From the NCBI RefSeq assembly GCF_000763905.1, contig NZ_JRKN01000001.1:209016-273015 (forward strand): DNA of 64,000 bases, written 5' to 3'. This DNA is from Paracoccus halophilus. Lineage in GTDB: Bacteria > Pseudomonadota > Alphaproteobacteria > Rhodobacterales > Rhodobacteraceae. Positions within the stretch are counted from its first letter, which is position 1. Each line of letters opens with the position of its first letter. Positions 48,721 to 57,601 of the stretch are shown in pieces. The translations under genes and the position numbers were made by a program. The notes below the pieces were generated by a model. It did no database searches. It was given only the letters and a program-made list of their open reading frames with translations, and was not told where the DNA came from.

Positions 48721-49683
48721 CTATTTATACTCGATAATACGCATATCCTCGCCTTTGCGGGCTCGGCGATAGTAAGTCAACATTCCTAAAAGGTTAGGTA
48801 GCTTGGCCAGGGTCAGCAGCGCGGCCTGCCGCGCGGCCATCGGCTGGCCCGCGAGCCCGCGCCAGGTTTTCCACCAGGACAGCGCATAAAGCCCCAGAAC
48901 GGCAAGGGAAATCCAGGCCCAGGTGAACAGGCCCAGCAGAAAGATCAGCGGCAGGACCAGCCCATAGACCCAGACGCGCAGCTTTTCGCGCCGGAAATGC
49001 GGCGGATGCATGCGGTTCAGTTGCGCAAACCCGTGCCCGGCGCGTCTGGCGCGCCGCCACCACTGGCCAAAGCGGGTCATAGCGGCGTCATGGCGGGTCA
49101 TTTCGACCGGCAGGCGGATCAGCTTCCAGCCCGCCTCGCCCAGCCGCAGGCAGAATTCGTCATCCTCGGCCGCGATGACGCCGGGGTTGAAGCCGCCGAC
49201 CTGACGAAATGCTTCGGTGCGCACCATCATGTCGCCGCCACAGGCGGTGATCGGCCCGGCGGGGCGACGCCACTCGACCTGGCACATCTGGTTATAGACC
49301 GTGGCCATGGGATGGATCTCGGATCGCCAGCCGGTGACCAGGCCCAGCCCGGGATCGGCGGCCAGCGCCTCGGTCCCGGCGGTCAGCCAGCCGGCCAGAA
49401 CCGTGCAGTCGCCATCGACGAATTGCACCAGATCCGTCTCGCCCGCCGCAAGCAGGGCCTGAAAGCCGGCATTGCGGGCGCGGGCGGCGGTAAAGGGGGT
49501 GGCGGTGTCCAGTTCGACCACCGTGACGCCAAGGCCCCGCGCGAAGGCGACGCTGTCATCGCCCGAGCCGCTATCGACATAGACCACCCGCGCGCAAAGC
49601 GGCACCAGAGAATTCAGACACGCCTTGAGCCGGTCGCCTTCGTTGCGGCCGATCACCACGGCGCCAAGGGTGGGGCGGGTCAT
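48721..49683 (-). CDS. Family 2 glycosyltransferase
   Basis: A 320-residue GT-A-fold transferase. It begins GAVVIGRNEGDRLKACLNSL with the nucleotide-sugar-binding acidic residues following in VVYVDSGSGDDS, and the DxD motif in VQFVDGDCTVL (about residues 86-96). ACGGDMMVRTEAF and AEDDEFCLRLGEAGW fit the acceptor region and the catalytic base. One or two membrane spans near residues 240-270 anchor it to the inner membrane. Acceptor and product are unknown. It precedes the oxidoreductase/epimerase fusion. Confidence 0.9.
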   Translation of the reverse strand: MTRPTLGAVVIGRNEGDRLKACLNSLVPLCARVVYVDSGSGDDSVAFARGLGVTVVELDTATPFTAARARNAGFQALLAAGETDLVQFVDGDCTVLAGWLTAGTEALAADPGLGLVTGWRSEIHPMATVYNQMCQVEWRRPAGPITACGGDMMVRTEAFRQVGGFNPGVIAAEDDEFCLRLGEAGWKLIRLPVEMTRHDAAMTRFGQWWRRARRAGHGFAQLNRMHPPHFRREKLRVWVYGLVLPLIFLLGLFTWAWISLAVLGLYALSWWKTWRGLAGQPMAARQAALLTLAKLPNLLGMLTYYRRARKGEDMRIIEYK

Positions 49684-49774
49684 GAAACGCTCCTGTCGGG
49701 TCCGGCGATAGGGCAGCTATCCTTGGCCGCGCGACGCATGTCAATGCGCGCGGGCGGTCAATCCCGACAGTTGG

Positions 49775-50959
49775 TTAGCGCGCCGGCGGTCCGTGTCGCA
49801 GGTTTTCGCGCGCCAGCGCCGCGATCAGGTCGGTCTGCGTCACGATGCCGAGGATGCGCCCGCCGTCGAGGACCGGCACCGCGTCGCAACCGCCCGAGGC
49901 CAGCAGCGGCAAGAGCGCGCCCAGGGGCGTTCCCGGCGCGGCATGGGGCGGATCGGTCAGCATGATCTCGGCCGCGCGGGTGGGCAGTTCCTGGCGCCGG
50001 TCCAGCAGCCGCGCCAGCGCCGCGATCAGCCGCCGGTCATGGCGAAAGGCGTCCTCATGCGCGCGCCGGATCAGGTGGATCTGGAAGATGATGCCGCGAA
50101 ACCGGTCGCCGTCCTCGACCACCGGCAGCGAGGTGAAATCATGCTGGCGGAACAGCTCGGCCACCTTGCGCAGCCGCGTCTCCGGCCCGACCGAGACCAG
50201 ATCGCGCGACATGATGTCGGCGGCGGTCAGCGGGCCGCTGCGATGGGTCGCGGCCTGCAATTCGGCGGCGCCGATCAGCCGCGCCAGATCCTCGACCCCA
50301 AGGTTCAGCGACTGGCGATAGCGCTGCAGGATCGCGCTCAGCTCGGCGCGGGACAGGCCCAGCCGCTTGATCGGGGCGGGGTCGGCGGTGCCATGCGGTC
50401 CGGGCTCGTCGAACTGGCGAAAGGGATAGCGCCGGCCGGTGGCGCGGGCATGGAGCATCGCCATGGCGACCAGCGTCAGTGTGCCCGCGAGCACCGGGGT
50501 CAGGACAAAGCCGAAGCCCAGATCCGCGATTGCCTCGGGGTTCAGGGCGGCGGTCATGGCGACGGCGCCGGCGGGCGGATGCACGGCCCGCAAGGGTATC
50601 ATCGCGACGACGGTCAGGCCCACGGCCAGCGCCACCCGCCAGATCGGATCGGGAACCAGCATGCAGGCCAGCACGCCGATGACGGCACCGGTGCCATTGC
50701 CGATCACCGCCGACCATGGCTGCGCCAGCGGGCTGTTGGGCACCGCGAAGACCAGCACCGAGGTCGCGCCGAAGGGCGCGATCAGGTACAGTTCCAGCAT
50801 CCCGTCGGCCAGCGGAGCCAGCACGAAGAGCCCCGTCACCGCCAGCCCGGCCAGGGCGCCGATGCCGGCGCGCAGGGCCTCGGCCGGGGGGCCGGCGACG
50901 ATGGCCGGACCCAGGGCCTGGCCGATCCGCTGCAGTCTGCTCCGGGTGGGTTGTGTCAT
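49775..50959 (-). CDS. HPP-family membrane protein with CBS domain pair
   Basis: A 394-residue protein. The N-terminal half has about four to five membrane spans with the name-giving HPPAGAVAMTAALNPEA motif, and the C-terminal half (about 265-390) is a pair of CBS domains (ADIMSRDLVSVGPETRL, then AEIMLTDPPHAAPGTPLGAL) that would bind adenine nucleotides. Plant HPP proteins move nitrite into chloroplasts; the bacterial substrate is not established. ATG at 50959 (MTQPTRSRLQR) follows AGGAAAC; 24 more upstream codons are open but non-conserved in type. Confidence 0.85.
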   Translation of the reverse strand: MTQPTRSRLQRIGQALGPAIVAGPPAEALRAGIGALAGLAVTGLFVLAPLADGMLELYLIAPFGATSVLVFAVPNSPLAQPWSAVIGNGTGAVIGVLACMLVPDPIWRVALAVGLTVVAMIPLRAVHPPAGAVAMTAALNPEAIADLGFGFVLTPVLAGTLTLVAMAMLHARATGRRYPFRQFDEPGPHGTADPAPIKRLGLSRAELSAILQRYRQSLNLGVEDLARLIGAAELQAATHRSGPLTAADIMSRDLVSVGPETRLRKVAELFRQHDFTSLPVVEDGDRFRGIIFQIHLIRRAHEDAFRHDRRLIAALARLLDRRQELPTRAAEIMLTDPPHAAPGTPLGALLPLLASGGCDAVPVLDGGRILGIVTQTDLIAALARENLRHGPPAR

Positions 50960-51116
50960 TCCGCGTTTCCTGACGCCCGCGATTCGGGGCGGTGCCGGCG
51001 GCTGATAGGCGCGCCCGCCGGCGGGGCGCAAGCCGCCATGGCCCGCGCCATCCGTCTATTTTCGCGGCTGCGGCAGGATTGCCCCGCCAGCGGCGACGCC
51101 TTTGCCCGGTCTGCGG

Positions 51117-51773
51117 CTATCCCAGCCGGGCAAAGGCCTCGAGCACGGCGCGTTCGGACTGGTGCAGATAGCTCTCCAGCAGTTCCGCCGCGCCGGTCTG
51201 GTCACCCGCTTCCAGCCGGGCGAGGATATCGGCGTTGCGGCCGATATAGGGCCGGTGCAGCAATTCGGGACTGTCCAGCAGGCCAAAGGCCAGCCGCAGC
51301 TCGGCAATGATCTGGGCGAAGAATCCGGTCAGGCGCGGGCTGTCGGTCAGCGCCACGATGGCCAGATGAAACTCCATATTGGCGCTGCCGACGCCGCGCC
51401 AGTCGCCGCGGTCATGCAGCGCCGCTGCGCGCTCAACCGCCGCGCGCATCCGGGCGACGGCGGCATGGCCGGGCCACGCCTGCGTCAGCGCCGGGATCTC
51501 GATCAGGCGGCGCACGCGGTAGATATCCAGGATCGAGGCCATCGAGGGCGTCGCCACGAAGACCCCGCGATTGGGTTCGTGGCGCAGGATCCCCTCGCGC
51601 GTCAGCAGCCGGAACACCTCGCGCAGCGTATTGCGCGAAATCTCCAGATCGGCGGCCAGCCTTGCCTCGGAGAGCCGCTCTCCCGGCAGCATCTCGCCGC
51701 CGGTCACGCGGGCGCGCAGACGCTCGGCGGTTTCTTCGGCAAGGCTGGGCGTGGGGCGGCGGGTCTCGGACAT
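51117..51773 (-). CDS. GntR-family regulator with FCD domain
   Basis: A 218-residue FadR/FCD-type regulator. The winged helix is LRARVTGGEMLPGERLSEARLAADL with the recognition helix around SRNTLREVFRLLTREG. The C-terminal helical FCD domain contains the metal-type residues in NMEFHLAIVAL and the final HQSERAVLEAFARLG. The effector is usually an organic acid. The start at 51773 has AAGGAT six to nine bases before it; an ATG five codons earlier lacks one. It is transcribed towards the HPP gene 157 bases away, but no catabolic genes flank it. Confidence 0.88.
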   Translation of the reverse strand: MSETRRPTPSLAEETAERLRARVTGGEMLPGERLSEARLAADLEISRNTLREVFRLLTREGILRHEPNRGVFVATPSMASILDIYRVRRLIEIPALTQAWPGHAAVARMRAAVERAAALHDRGDWRGVGSANMEFHLAIVALTDSPRLTGFFAQIIAELRLAFGLLDSPELLHRPYIGRNADILARLEAGDQTGAAELLESYLHQSERAVLEAFARLG

Positions 51774-52011
51774 CGGCGATCCTTTCATCGGATGGCGATC
51801 ATGTCCCGGCGGCGTGCCAAGGACAAGCCGATGCGCATGGGTTGCCGGCCAATCGGGCGAGGCCCATCCATGAAACCCGTCCGAATATTCCGGCGAAACC
51901 GGAGCCGGGCTGTGCGACAGGGTGAAAATCGGCCGGTGATTGGCGGGAATCGCTCAACAATCATGCGCGGTGCCGCGCCGGCGGGGGCCGGTTGCGCGAC
52001 CGATCCGCAGG

Positions 52012-52374
52012 CTAGCCGTCCGCGAGCACCTTCTGGGCCGAGCGCGCGCAATGGATCGCGGGCCGGGCCTGCGGGGCGGGATCGCAGGCGGCGGCGCTGT
52101 CCAGCGGCGTGACGCTGAAACCGCCGCCCTCGGGCAGTTCCACGCGATAGCGCCAGATCTCGGCCTCGGCCGGGACGCCATGGACAAAGGGCGTCAGCCG
52201 CAGCGCTGTCGCGCCGCAGCGCGACAGCAGCGGTGGCTGCCCGGCCTCGGTCAGGATCTGCGTCACCACCTCGCGCATGGCCTCGCAATCCTCGGCGGTC
52301 TCGGCCTCGCTCAGGGTCAGGCGGGTGCCGCCATCGGCCATCAGGGTCAGGACCAGCAGCGCGGGTTTCAGCAT
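52012..52374 (-). CDS. Hypothetical protein after the TonB receptor
   Basis: A 120-residue protein I do not recognise. It has a short hydrophobic N-terminus (MLKPALLVLTLMADGG) that is weak as a signal peptide, four cysteines (about residues 30, 53, 97 and 109) and a beta-rich middle with GVPAEAEIWRYRVELPEGGGF. The spaced cysteines suggest a periplasmic protein with disulfides. It begins ten bases after the TonB-receptor stop, so it is cotranscribed and may assist that uptake system. The 238 bases between it and the GntR gene hold nothing I can name. Confidence 0.6.
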   Translation of the reverse strand: MLKPALLVLTLMADGGTRLTLSEAETAEDCEAMREVVTQILTEAGQPPLLSRCGATALRLTPFVHGVPAEAEIWRYRVELPEGGGFSVTPLDSAAACDPAPQARPAIHCARSAQKVLADG

Positions 52375-52384
52375 GGCGCCCCCC

Positions 52385-54412
52385 TCAGAAGCTCTTGGTC
52401 AGGAACAGGTTGACCGAACGCTCCGCTCCGGGCATCTGGCCATAGGGCTGATAGCTGCGGTCGGTCAGGTTGTTCAGCTCGGCGACCAGCCGGATGCCAT
52501 TGACGAATTCGACATCGCCGCGCAAGTTGATCGTGGCGTAGCCGCCGGCGGAATTCGTCACGCTGCCGGTATCGTCGCGGTAATCGGTGCCGCTTTCGGC
52601 GCGCAGGAACAGGTCCAGCGTGCCGGTGACATCCGAGATCTGCCAGTCCTTGCGCAGGCCGATCCGGCCCGCCGCCTCGGGCGCGCCGCTGTCAAAGGTG
52701 TTGTAGCCATTGGCATAGCGCAGCTGACGGCGCAGCAGCGCGGCCGAGATATAGGGCGTCAGGCCCCATCTGTCGAATTCGTGCTCGGCATAGACTTCCA
52801 GCCCCCAGCTGCGCGCCTCATCGACGTTTTCATAGGTGAAGATGCGCGGGCCGGACGGGGCCGAGACGATGTAATCCTCGGCCTTGGTATAGAACAGCGT
52901 CGCGTCCAACAGCCAGCCATCCGCGTCATAGCGCGCGCCCAGTTCATAGGTGGTCGAGGTTTCCGGGTCCAGATCCGGGTTGCCATAGGTCGTGCCCTCG
53001 CCGCCCGCCGTGGTGGTCAGGAACAGCTGCGACAGGGTCGGATAGCTGTAGCCCTCCGAGATATTGGCCCGCAGCGCCAGCGACGCGCGCGGCGTCCAGA
53101 CCAGCCCGGCGGATCGCAGCAGCAGGCTGTCGCTGTTCGACGAGGTCGGATTGCCGGCGCCATCGGTGGTCGATGCCTCGTGATCCGCATCCACGTCGTA
53201 CCAGCGCGCGCCGAAGGTGGCGGTGAGTTCCTCGTTCAGGTCAAACTCGTGCTGCGCAAAGACCGAGAAGGTGCGGATCTTGGCCCGGTCATAGCGCAGC
53301 GTGGTCGAGGGAAAGCCCGGCGGCGTGATCGTCGTTTGGGTGACCTTGTCGGTGGTCAGCTGGTCGTCCTCGTATTCCAGACCGGCCACGGTGCGGGTAT
53401 TGGCCGAAAAGCTCATCTCGGCGCGCAGATTCAGGCCCTCGGTTTCCTGATCGTCGACCGAGACGGATTGCACGTCGATCTGCATCGGGCCGGCCATTGT
53501 ACTGACATCGTTTACGAATTCACGGTCGATGGTCTGGCGGTAGACATCCACCGACAGCCGGTTCAGCCAGGGGGTGAGATCGGTCCCTTCGTAAAAGCCC
53601 GAGACCTTGCGCAGATCGCGTTTCGGCAGCGCGATGTCAAAGCCAGGCTGGCCGACATAGACATTGGCGGCCAGGTCATAGGACTGCGCCTTGAGCCCGA
53701 AATAATGGCGTCCCAGGCGATAGCCCAGATGTCCCGAAAGGCTGCGGTCCTGCACGTCCGAGGGCACCAGCTCGCCATCCGGGGTCTGCCGGTTCTCCTG
53801 ATCCATGCGGCCATAGCTCAGCCGGTAATCCAGCGCGCCCGCTCCGGCCTGCACGGTGCCCGAGGCGGTCGCCGAATAGCGATAGCCATCGGTCGCCGAG
53901 ATGTAGCCGGCGGTGGTGCTGAGCGCAAAGGGCTGCGCCGCGCCGCGCTTGGTGATGATGTTGATCACGCCGCCGATGGCCCGGCTGCCCGACACCACCG
54001 AGGCCGAGCCGCGCACCACCTCGATCCGCTCGATGATGGTCGGATCGACCAGGATCGGCTGGCCGTAATTGGTGTGGTCGGTCAGCTTCTGCCCGTCGAT
54101 CAGGATCGCCACGCGGCGCGCATCCTCGCCCCGGATCGAGACCCGCTCGATCCCCTCTTCCGATATCTGGACGCCCGGCACGTCGCGCAGCAGCGTGGCG
54201 ATGGAGACCGGCGCGCTGCGCTCGATGCTGTCGCTTTCGATGATGGTGATCGAGGCGGGATTGCGCATCACCTCGGTGGGCAGGCCGGTGCCGATCAGCG
54301 TGATCGCATCCAGCACCACCACGTCGCTTTGCGCCAAGGCCGGGCTCGCGGTGCCGATCACCGCCCCAAGGGCGACCGCAGGCAAGGTGGAAACGGAAAA
54401 CTTGTCGCGCAT
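52385..54412 (-). CDS. TonB-dependent outer-membrane receptor
   Basis: A 675-residue receptor with signal peptide (MRDKFSVSTLPAVALG to ASPALA) and a TonB-box-like DVVVLDAITL at the mature N-terminus. A plug domain follows (SIERSAPVSIATLLRDVPGV, VSIRGEDARRVAILIDGQ, RIEVVRGSASVVSGSRAIGGVINI), then a 22-strand barrel that ends in ERSVNLFLTKSF. It imports a scarce ligand such as ferric siderophore, haem or cobalamin using the proton-motive force. No FRAP/NPNL haem motif was spotted, so the ligand stays open. It diverges from an NsrR-like regulator, with a shared A+T-rich promoter region. Confidence 0.9.
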   Translation of the reverse strand: MRDKFSVSTLPAVALGAVIGTASPALAQSDVVVLDAITLIGTGLPTEVMRNPASITIIESDSIERSAPVSIATLLRDVPGVQISEEGIERVSIRGEDARRVAILIDGQKLTDHTNYGQPILVDPTIIERIEVVRGSASVVSGSRAIGGVINIITKRGAAQPFALSTTAGYISATDGYRYSATASGTVQAGAGALDYRLSYGRMDQENRQTPDGELVPSDVQDRSLSGHLGYRLGRHYFGLKAQSYDLAANVYVGQPGFDIALPKRDLRKVSGFYEGTDLTPWLNRLSVDVYRQTIDREFVNDVSTMAGPMQIDVQSVSVDDQETEGLNLRAEMSFSANTRTVAGLEYEDDQLTTDKVTQTTITPPGFPSTTLRYDRAKIRTFSVFAQHEFDLNEELTATFGARWYDVDADHEASTTDGAGNPTSSNSDSLLLRSAGLVWTPRASLALRANISEGYSYPTLSQLFLTTTAGGEGTTYGNPDLDPETSTTYELGARYDADGWLLDATLFYTKAEDYIVSAPSGPRIFTYENVDEARSWGLEVYAEHEFDRWGLTPYISAALLRRQLRYANGYNTFDSGAPEAAGRIGLRKDWQISDVTGTLDLFLRAESGTDYRDDTGSVTNSAGGYATINLRGDVEFVNGIRLVAELNNLTDRSYQPYGQMPGAERSVNLFLTKSF

Positions 54413-54573
54413 GGCGCCGCCTTTCGCTGGAATGGTCAGGATGTTCGACCTGGCGCGAGGCTGGGCTGCGTTATCGCCGGTTTCTGGCCGTTTCCGGGGC
54501 AAAGGTCAATCCGCCCGCCATGTCCCGCGATCGCGACAACGGGTCGCAGCGGGCGGGCCGGAAACGGCTTGTA

Positions 54574-54609
54574 TTCACGGCAGCACTATTAATAGGTATA
54601 ATAGATACC
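54574..54609 (+). promoter_or_regulatory. Promoter and overlapping palindromes upstream of the NsrR-like gene
   Basis: TATAAT (54597-54602) is a consensus -10, with TTCACG (54574-54579) at a 17-base spacing as a partial -35. CTATTAATAG (54586-54595) is a perfect palindrome just upstream of the -10, and GGTAT (54595-54599), AATAG, ATACC (54605-54609) is a dyad covering the -10 itself. The position suits repression by the product of the next gene and perhaps control of the divergent receptor gene. No TTGAT-N4-ATCAA FNR box was seen. Confidence 0.6.
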
Positions 54610-54630
54610 GATTCAATAGCGAAAGCTGTC

Positions 54631-55044
54631 ATGCGCCTGACCTCGTTCACCGATTACGGGTTGCGAATGCTGATGTTGCTGGCCAGCCAACCCGGGCAAG
54701 CCCTCTCGACGGCCGAAATGGCCGCGAGATTGCGCCTGTCGCGCAATCACCTGACCAAGATATTGCAGCGCCTGGCGCGTGGCGGTCTGGTGCAGACCCG
54801 CCGCGGCGGCGGCGGCGGCGCGGTGCTGGCCAAGGCACCCGAAGAGATCCGGCTGGGCGCCGTGGTGCGGCTGCTGGAAGGCGGCCCGCAACTGGTCGAA
54901 TGTCTGCGGCCCGGCGGCGGAACCTGCACCTTTGACGGCTGCTGCGGGCTCAAGGTCCGGCTGCGGCTGGCCGAGGCGGCATTCCTTGCCGATCTGGACC
55001 GCTCGACACTCGCGGATATCACCCACCCCACAGTCGCAGCCTGA
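54631..55044 (+). CDS. Rrf2-family Fe-S regulator, NsrR-like
   Basis: A 137-residue winged-helix regulator. MRLTSFTDYGLRMLML and SRNHLTKILQRLARGGLV match NsrR-type proteins. The cysteines for a cluster are Cys91, Cys99 and Cys104/105 in VECLRPGGGTCTFDGCCG; by recall this 91/99/104 spacing is that of the iron regulator RirA, whereas E. coli NsrR has 91/96/102. It may sense nitric oxide or iron through the cluster. ATG at 54631 gives the normal start; 37 upstream codons are open but overlap the promoter. It lies 14 bases before ccoN and is probably cotranscribed with the oxidase. Confidence 0.82.
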   Translation: MRLTSFTDYGLRMLMLLASQPGQALSTAEMAARLRLSRNHLTKILQRLARGGLVQTRRGGGGGAVLAKAPEEIRLGAVVRLLEGGPQLVECLRPGGGTCTFDGCCGLKVRLRLAEAAFLADLDRSTLADITHPTVAA

Positions 55045-55058
55045 AGGAAGGGAACGTC

Positions 55059-56696
55059 ATGAAGGCAATCGCAACACTTACCCGGCCGGAGCGCGGGACG
55101 GCCCTGCTCCTGTCCATCGGGCTGGCGGTGCTCGGGCTGGTCATGGCCGCCGTCGCGCGGCAGGGCGTGATGGCGACCCATGGCATGATGGCGGTGGCCC
55201 TGGGGCTGTTTCTCAGCGTGGCGCTGGCCGGGGCGATGAACGAGCCCGAGCCGCCCGCCGACCGGCTGCATCGCTATTACGACGCGCCGACCCGTTTCGG
55301 CATCGGCCTGACGCTGATCTGGGCGGTGATCGGCATGGGTGTCGGCGTCTGGGTGGCGGCGCTGCTCTACTGGCCCGAGGGCACGCCGCCATGGCCATGG
55401 ACCAGCTTCGGCCGGCTGCGGCCGGTGCATACGTCGGGGGTGATCTTCGGCTTTGGCGGCAATGCGCTGATCGCCACCTCGTTCCATGTGCTGCAGCGCA
55501 CCTCGCGGGCCAGGCTGGCCGATTCGGTCAGCCCGTGGTTCATCCTGATCGGGTTCAACCTGTTCTGCCTCTGGGCGGCCAGCGGCTATCTGATGGGCAG
55601 CACCCAGTCCAAGGAATATGCCGAGGCGGAATGGTATGCCGATATCTGGCTGGTGGTCGTCTGGGTGACCTATTTCGTGCTTTATATCCGCACGCTGGCC
55701 CGCCGGAACGAGCCCCATATCTATGTCGCCAACTGGTATTACATGGCCTTTATCCTGGTCGTGGCGATGCTGCATATCGTCAACAATATCGCCCTGCCGG
55801 TGAACCTGGGCACGGCCGAGAGCTTTCCGGTCTGGGCCGGGGTTCAGGACGCGATGATCCAGTGGTGGTACGGCCATAATGCGGTCGCCTTCTTCCTGAC
55901 CGCGGGCTTTCTGGGGATGCTGTATTATTTCCTGCCGGTGCGCTCGGGGCGGCCGATCTGGTCTTATCGGCTGTCGATCATCAGCTTCTGGGGGATCGTG
56001 TTCTTCTATATCTGGGTCGGCTCGCATCACCTGCATTACACGGCGCTCCCCTATTGGGTGCAGACGCTGGGAATGACATTTTCGGTGATGCTGCTGGTGC
56101 CAAGCTGGGCCTCGGCCGGGAACGCCATCGCGACGCTGAACGGCGCCTGGCACAAGGTCCGCGACGACGCCACGCTGCGCTTCATGTTCGTGGCGGCGGT
56201 GTTTTACGGGCTGTCCACATTCGAGGGGTCCTTTCTGGCGATCCGGCCGGTGAATTCGCTGTCCCATTACACCGACTGGACGGTGGGCCACGTCCATTCC
56301 GGCACGCTGGGATGGGTGGCGATGATCGTCTTTGGCGCCATCTACACGCTGGTGCCGCAGCTTTCCGGGCGCGAGACCATGGCCTGGCCGCGCGCCATCG
56401 AATGGCATTTCTGGCTGGCTGTCGGGGGAACGCTGATCTACGTCGTCTCGATGTGGAACGCCGGCATCACGCAGGGCCTGATGTGGCGCGCCTATGACGA
56501 AGGCGGCGCGCTGTCCTACAGTTTCATCGAAACCGTCGAGGCGATGGCCCCCTATTACCTGTTGCGCACCATCGGCGGCGGCATGTTCCTGACCGGCGCG
56601 ATCCTCTGCGCGCTGAACTGCCGCGCCACCTTCCGTGACGCGCCCGCCCTGCCGGACACGAGCGAGCGCCCGCTTAGCCCCCAGCCGGCGGAGTAA
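55059..56696 (+). CDS. ccoN: cbb3-type cytochrome c oxidase subunit I
   Basis: A 545-residue catalytic subunit with about 14 membrane spans. The first haem b ligand region is RPVHTSGVIFGFGGNALIAT, the CuB histidines lie in WWYGHNAVAFF and VGSHHLHYTALPYW, and the haem ligands of the late helix are in TVGHVHSGTLGW. It reduces O2 to water with very high affinity and pumps protons. It is the first structural gene of the ccoNOQP set and follows the NsrR-like gene at once. Confidence 0.96.
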   Translation: MKAIATLTRPERGTALLLSIGLAVLGLVMAAVARQGVMATHGMMAVALGLFLSVALAGAMNEPEPPADRLHRYYDAPTRFGIGLTLIWAVIGMGVGVWVAALLYWPEGTPPWPWTSFGRLRPVHTSGVIFGFGGNALIATSFHVLQRTSRARLADSVSPWFILIGFNLFCLWAASGYLMGSTQSKEYAEAEWYADIWLVVVWVTYFVLYIRTLARRNEPHIYVANWYYMAFILVVAMLHIVNNIALPVNLGTAESFPVWAGVQDAMIQWWYGHNAVAFFLTAGFLGMLYYFLPVRSGRPIWSYRLSIISFWGIVFFYIWVGSHHLHYTALPYWVQTLGMTFSVMLLVPSWASAGNAIATLNGAWHKVRDDATLRFMFVAAVFYGLSTFEGSFLAIRPVNSLSHYTDWTVGHVHSGTLGWVAMIVFGAIYTLVPQLSGRETMAWPRAIEWHFWLAVGGTLIYVVSMWNAGITQGLMWRAYDEGGALSYSFIETVEAMAPYYLLRTIGGGMFLTGAILCALNCRATFRDAPALPDTSERPLSPQPAE

Positions 56697-56702
56697 GGAC
56701 CC

Positions 56703-57437
56703 ATGCTGAAGCTGCATTACAATCTGGAAAAGGTCTCGATGGGGCTGGTCGTGGCGATCATCGTCGCCGCCTCGATCGGCGGCATCGTCGAGATCGCGCC
56801 GCTGTTTCGCATCGACGAGACCGTGCAACTGCCCGAAGACCTGCGCCCGAACACGCCGCTGGAACTGGCCGGGCGCGAGATCTTCATCCGCGAGGGCTGC
56901 TATGCCTGCCACAGCCAGATGGTGCGCAGCCTGGGCGATGAACTGGACCGCTACGGCCCTTATTCGCTGGCCGCCGAAAGCGCCTATGACCATCCGATGC
57001 TGTGGGGCTCCAAGCGGACCGGCCCCGATCTGGCGCGGCTGGGCGAGAAATATTCCGACGACTGGCATGTCGCGCATCTGATCGACCCGCGCGCGGTGGT
57101 GCCGGCCTCGATCATGCCGGCCTATCCCTGGCTGATGCGGCCGCTGGACACCGGATTGCTGCGCGACGGGCTGGCCACGCTGGCGCGGCTGGGCGTCCCC
57201 TATGACGAGGCGCAGATCGCAGCCGCGCCGGCCGACGCGCTGGCCCAAAGCCGCCCCGATTCCACCGAGGCCGAGGGGTTCATCGAACGCTGGGGCGAGG
57301 AGATCGCCCTGCGCGATTTCGACGGCGACCCCGCGCGGCTGACCGAAATGGATGCGCTGGTCGCCTATCTGCAATCGCTGGGCCGGCTGACCGACGCGCC
57401 CTATCGCCTGATGGCCGCAGAGGAGGGCGCGCAATGA
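56703..57437 (+). CDS. ccoO: cbb3-type cytochrome c oxidase subunit II (mono-haem)
   Basis: A 244-residue membrane-anchored cytochrome c. The N-terminal span is about 12-30, followed by the haem motif CYACH (Cys66, Cys69, His70) in REGCYACHSQMVRSLGDE. A methionine in the MPAYPWLM region is a likely sixth ligand. It passes electrons from CcoP to CcoN. It starts six bases after ccoN and is ATGA-coupled to ccoQ. Confidence 0.95.
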   Translation: MLKLHYNLEKVSMGLVVAIIVAASIGGIVEIAPLFRIDETVQLPEDLRPNTPLELAGREIFIREGCYACHSQMVRSLGDELDRYGPYSLAAESAYDHPMLWGSKRTGPDLARLGEKYSDDWHVAHLIDPRAVVPASIMPAYPWLMRPLDTGLLRDGLATLARLGVPYDEAQIAAAPADALAQSRPDSTEAEGFIERWGEEIALRDFDGDPARLTEMDALVAYLQSLGRLTDAPYRLMAAEEGAQ

Positions 57438-57601
57438 GCTACGAGACCCTGGTCTTCATCGCCAAGACCTTTGGCCCGATCTGGATGATGGGCTTCTTTC
57501 TGGTCGTCATCATCCGCACCTATAATCCCCGGCGCCGGGCCGATCACGACCGCGCCGCCCGCTCGATCCTGCCCGACACCAGGCCGGAGGACCGGCCATG
57601 A
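57434..57601 (+). CDS. ccoQ: cbb3-type oxidase subunit IV (CcoQ)
   Basis: A 55-residue peptide with one membrane span (about 8-27: FIAKTFGPIWMMGFFLVVII) and a basic cytoplasmic tail, RTYNPRRRADHDRAA. CcoQ stabilises the cbb3 complex. Both ends are ATGA overlaps with ccoO and ccoP. Confidence 0.88.
   Translation: MSYETLVFIAKTFGPIWMMGFFLVVIIRTYNPRRRADHDRAARSILPDTRPEDRP

Noticed and set aside
54747..57434. Leftward open frame of about 900 codons opposite the cco genes
   Set aside because: Antisense to ccoN and ccoO, which show haem and copper motifs. The shadow product has no recognisable domain.
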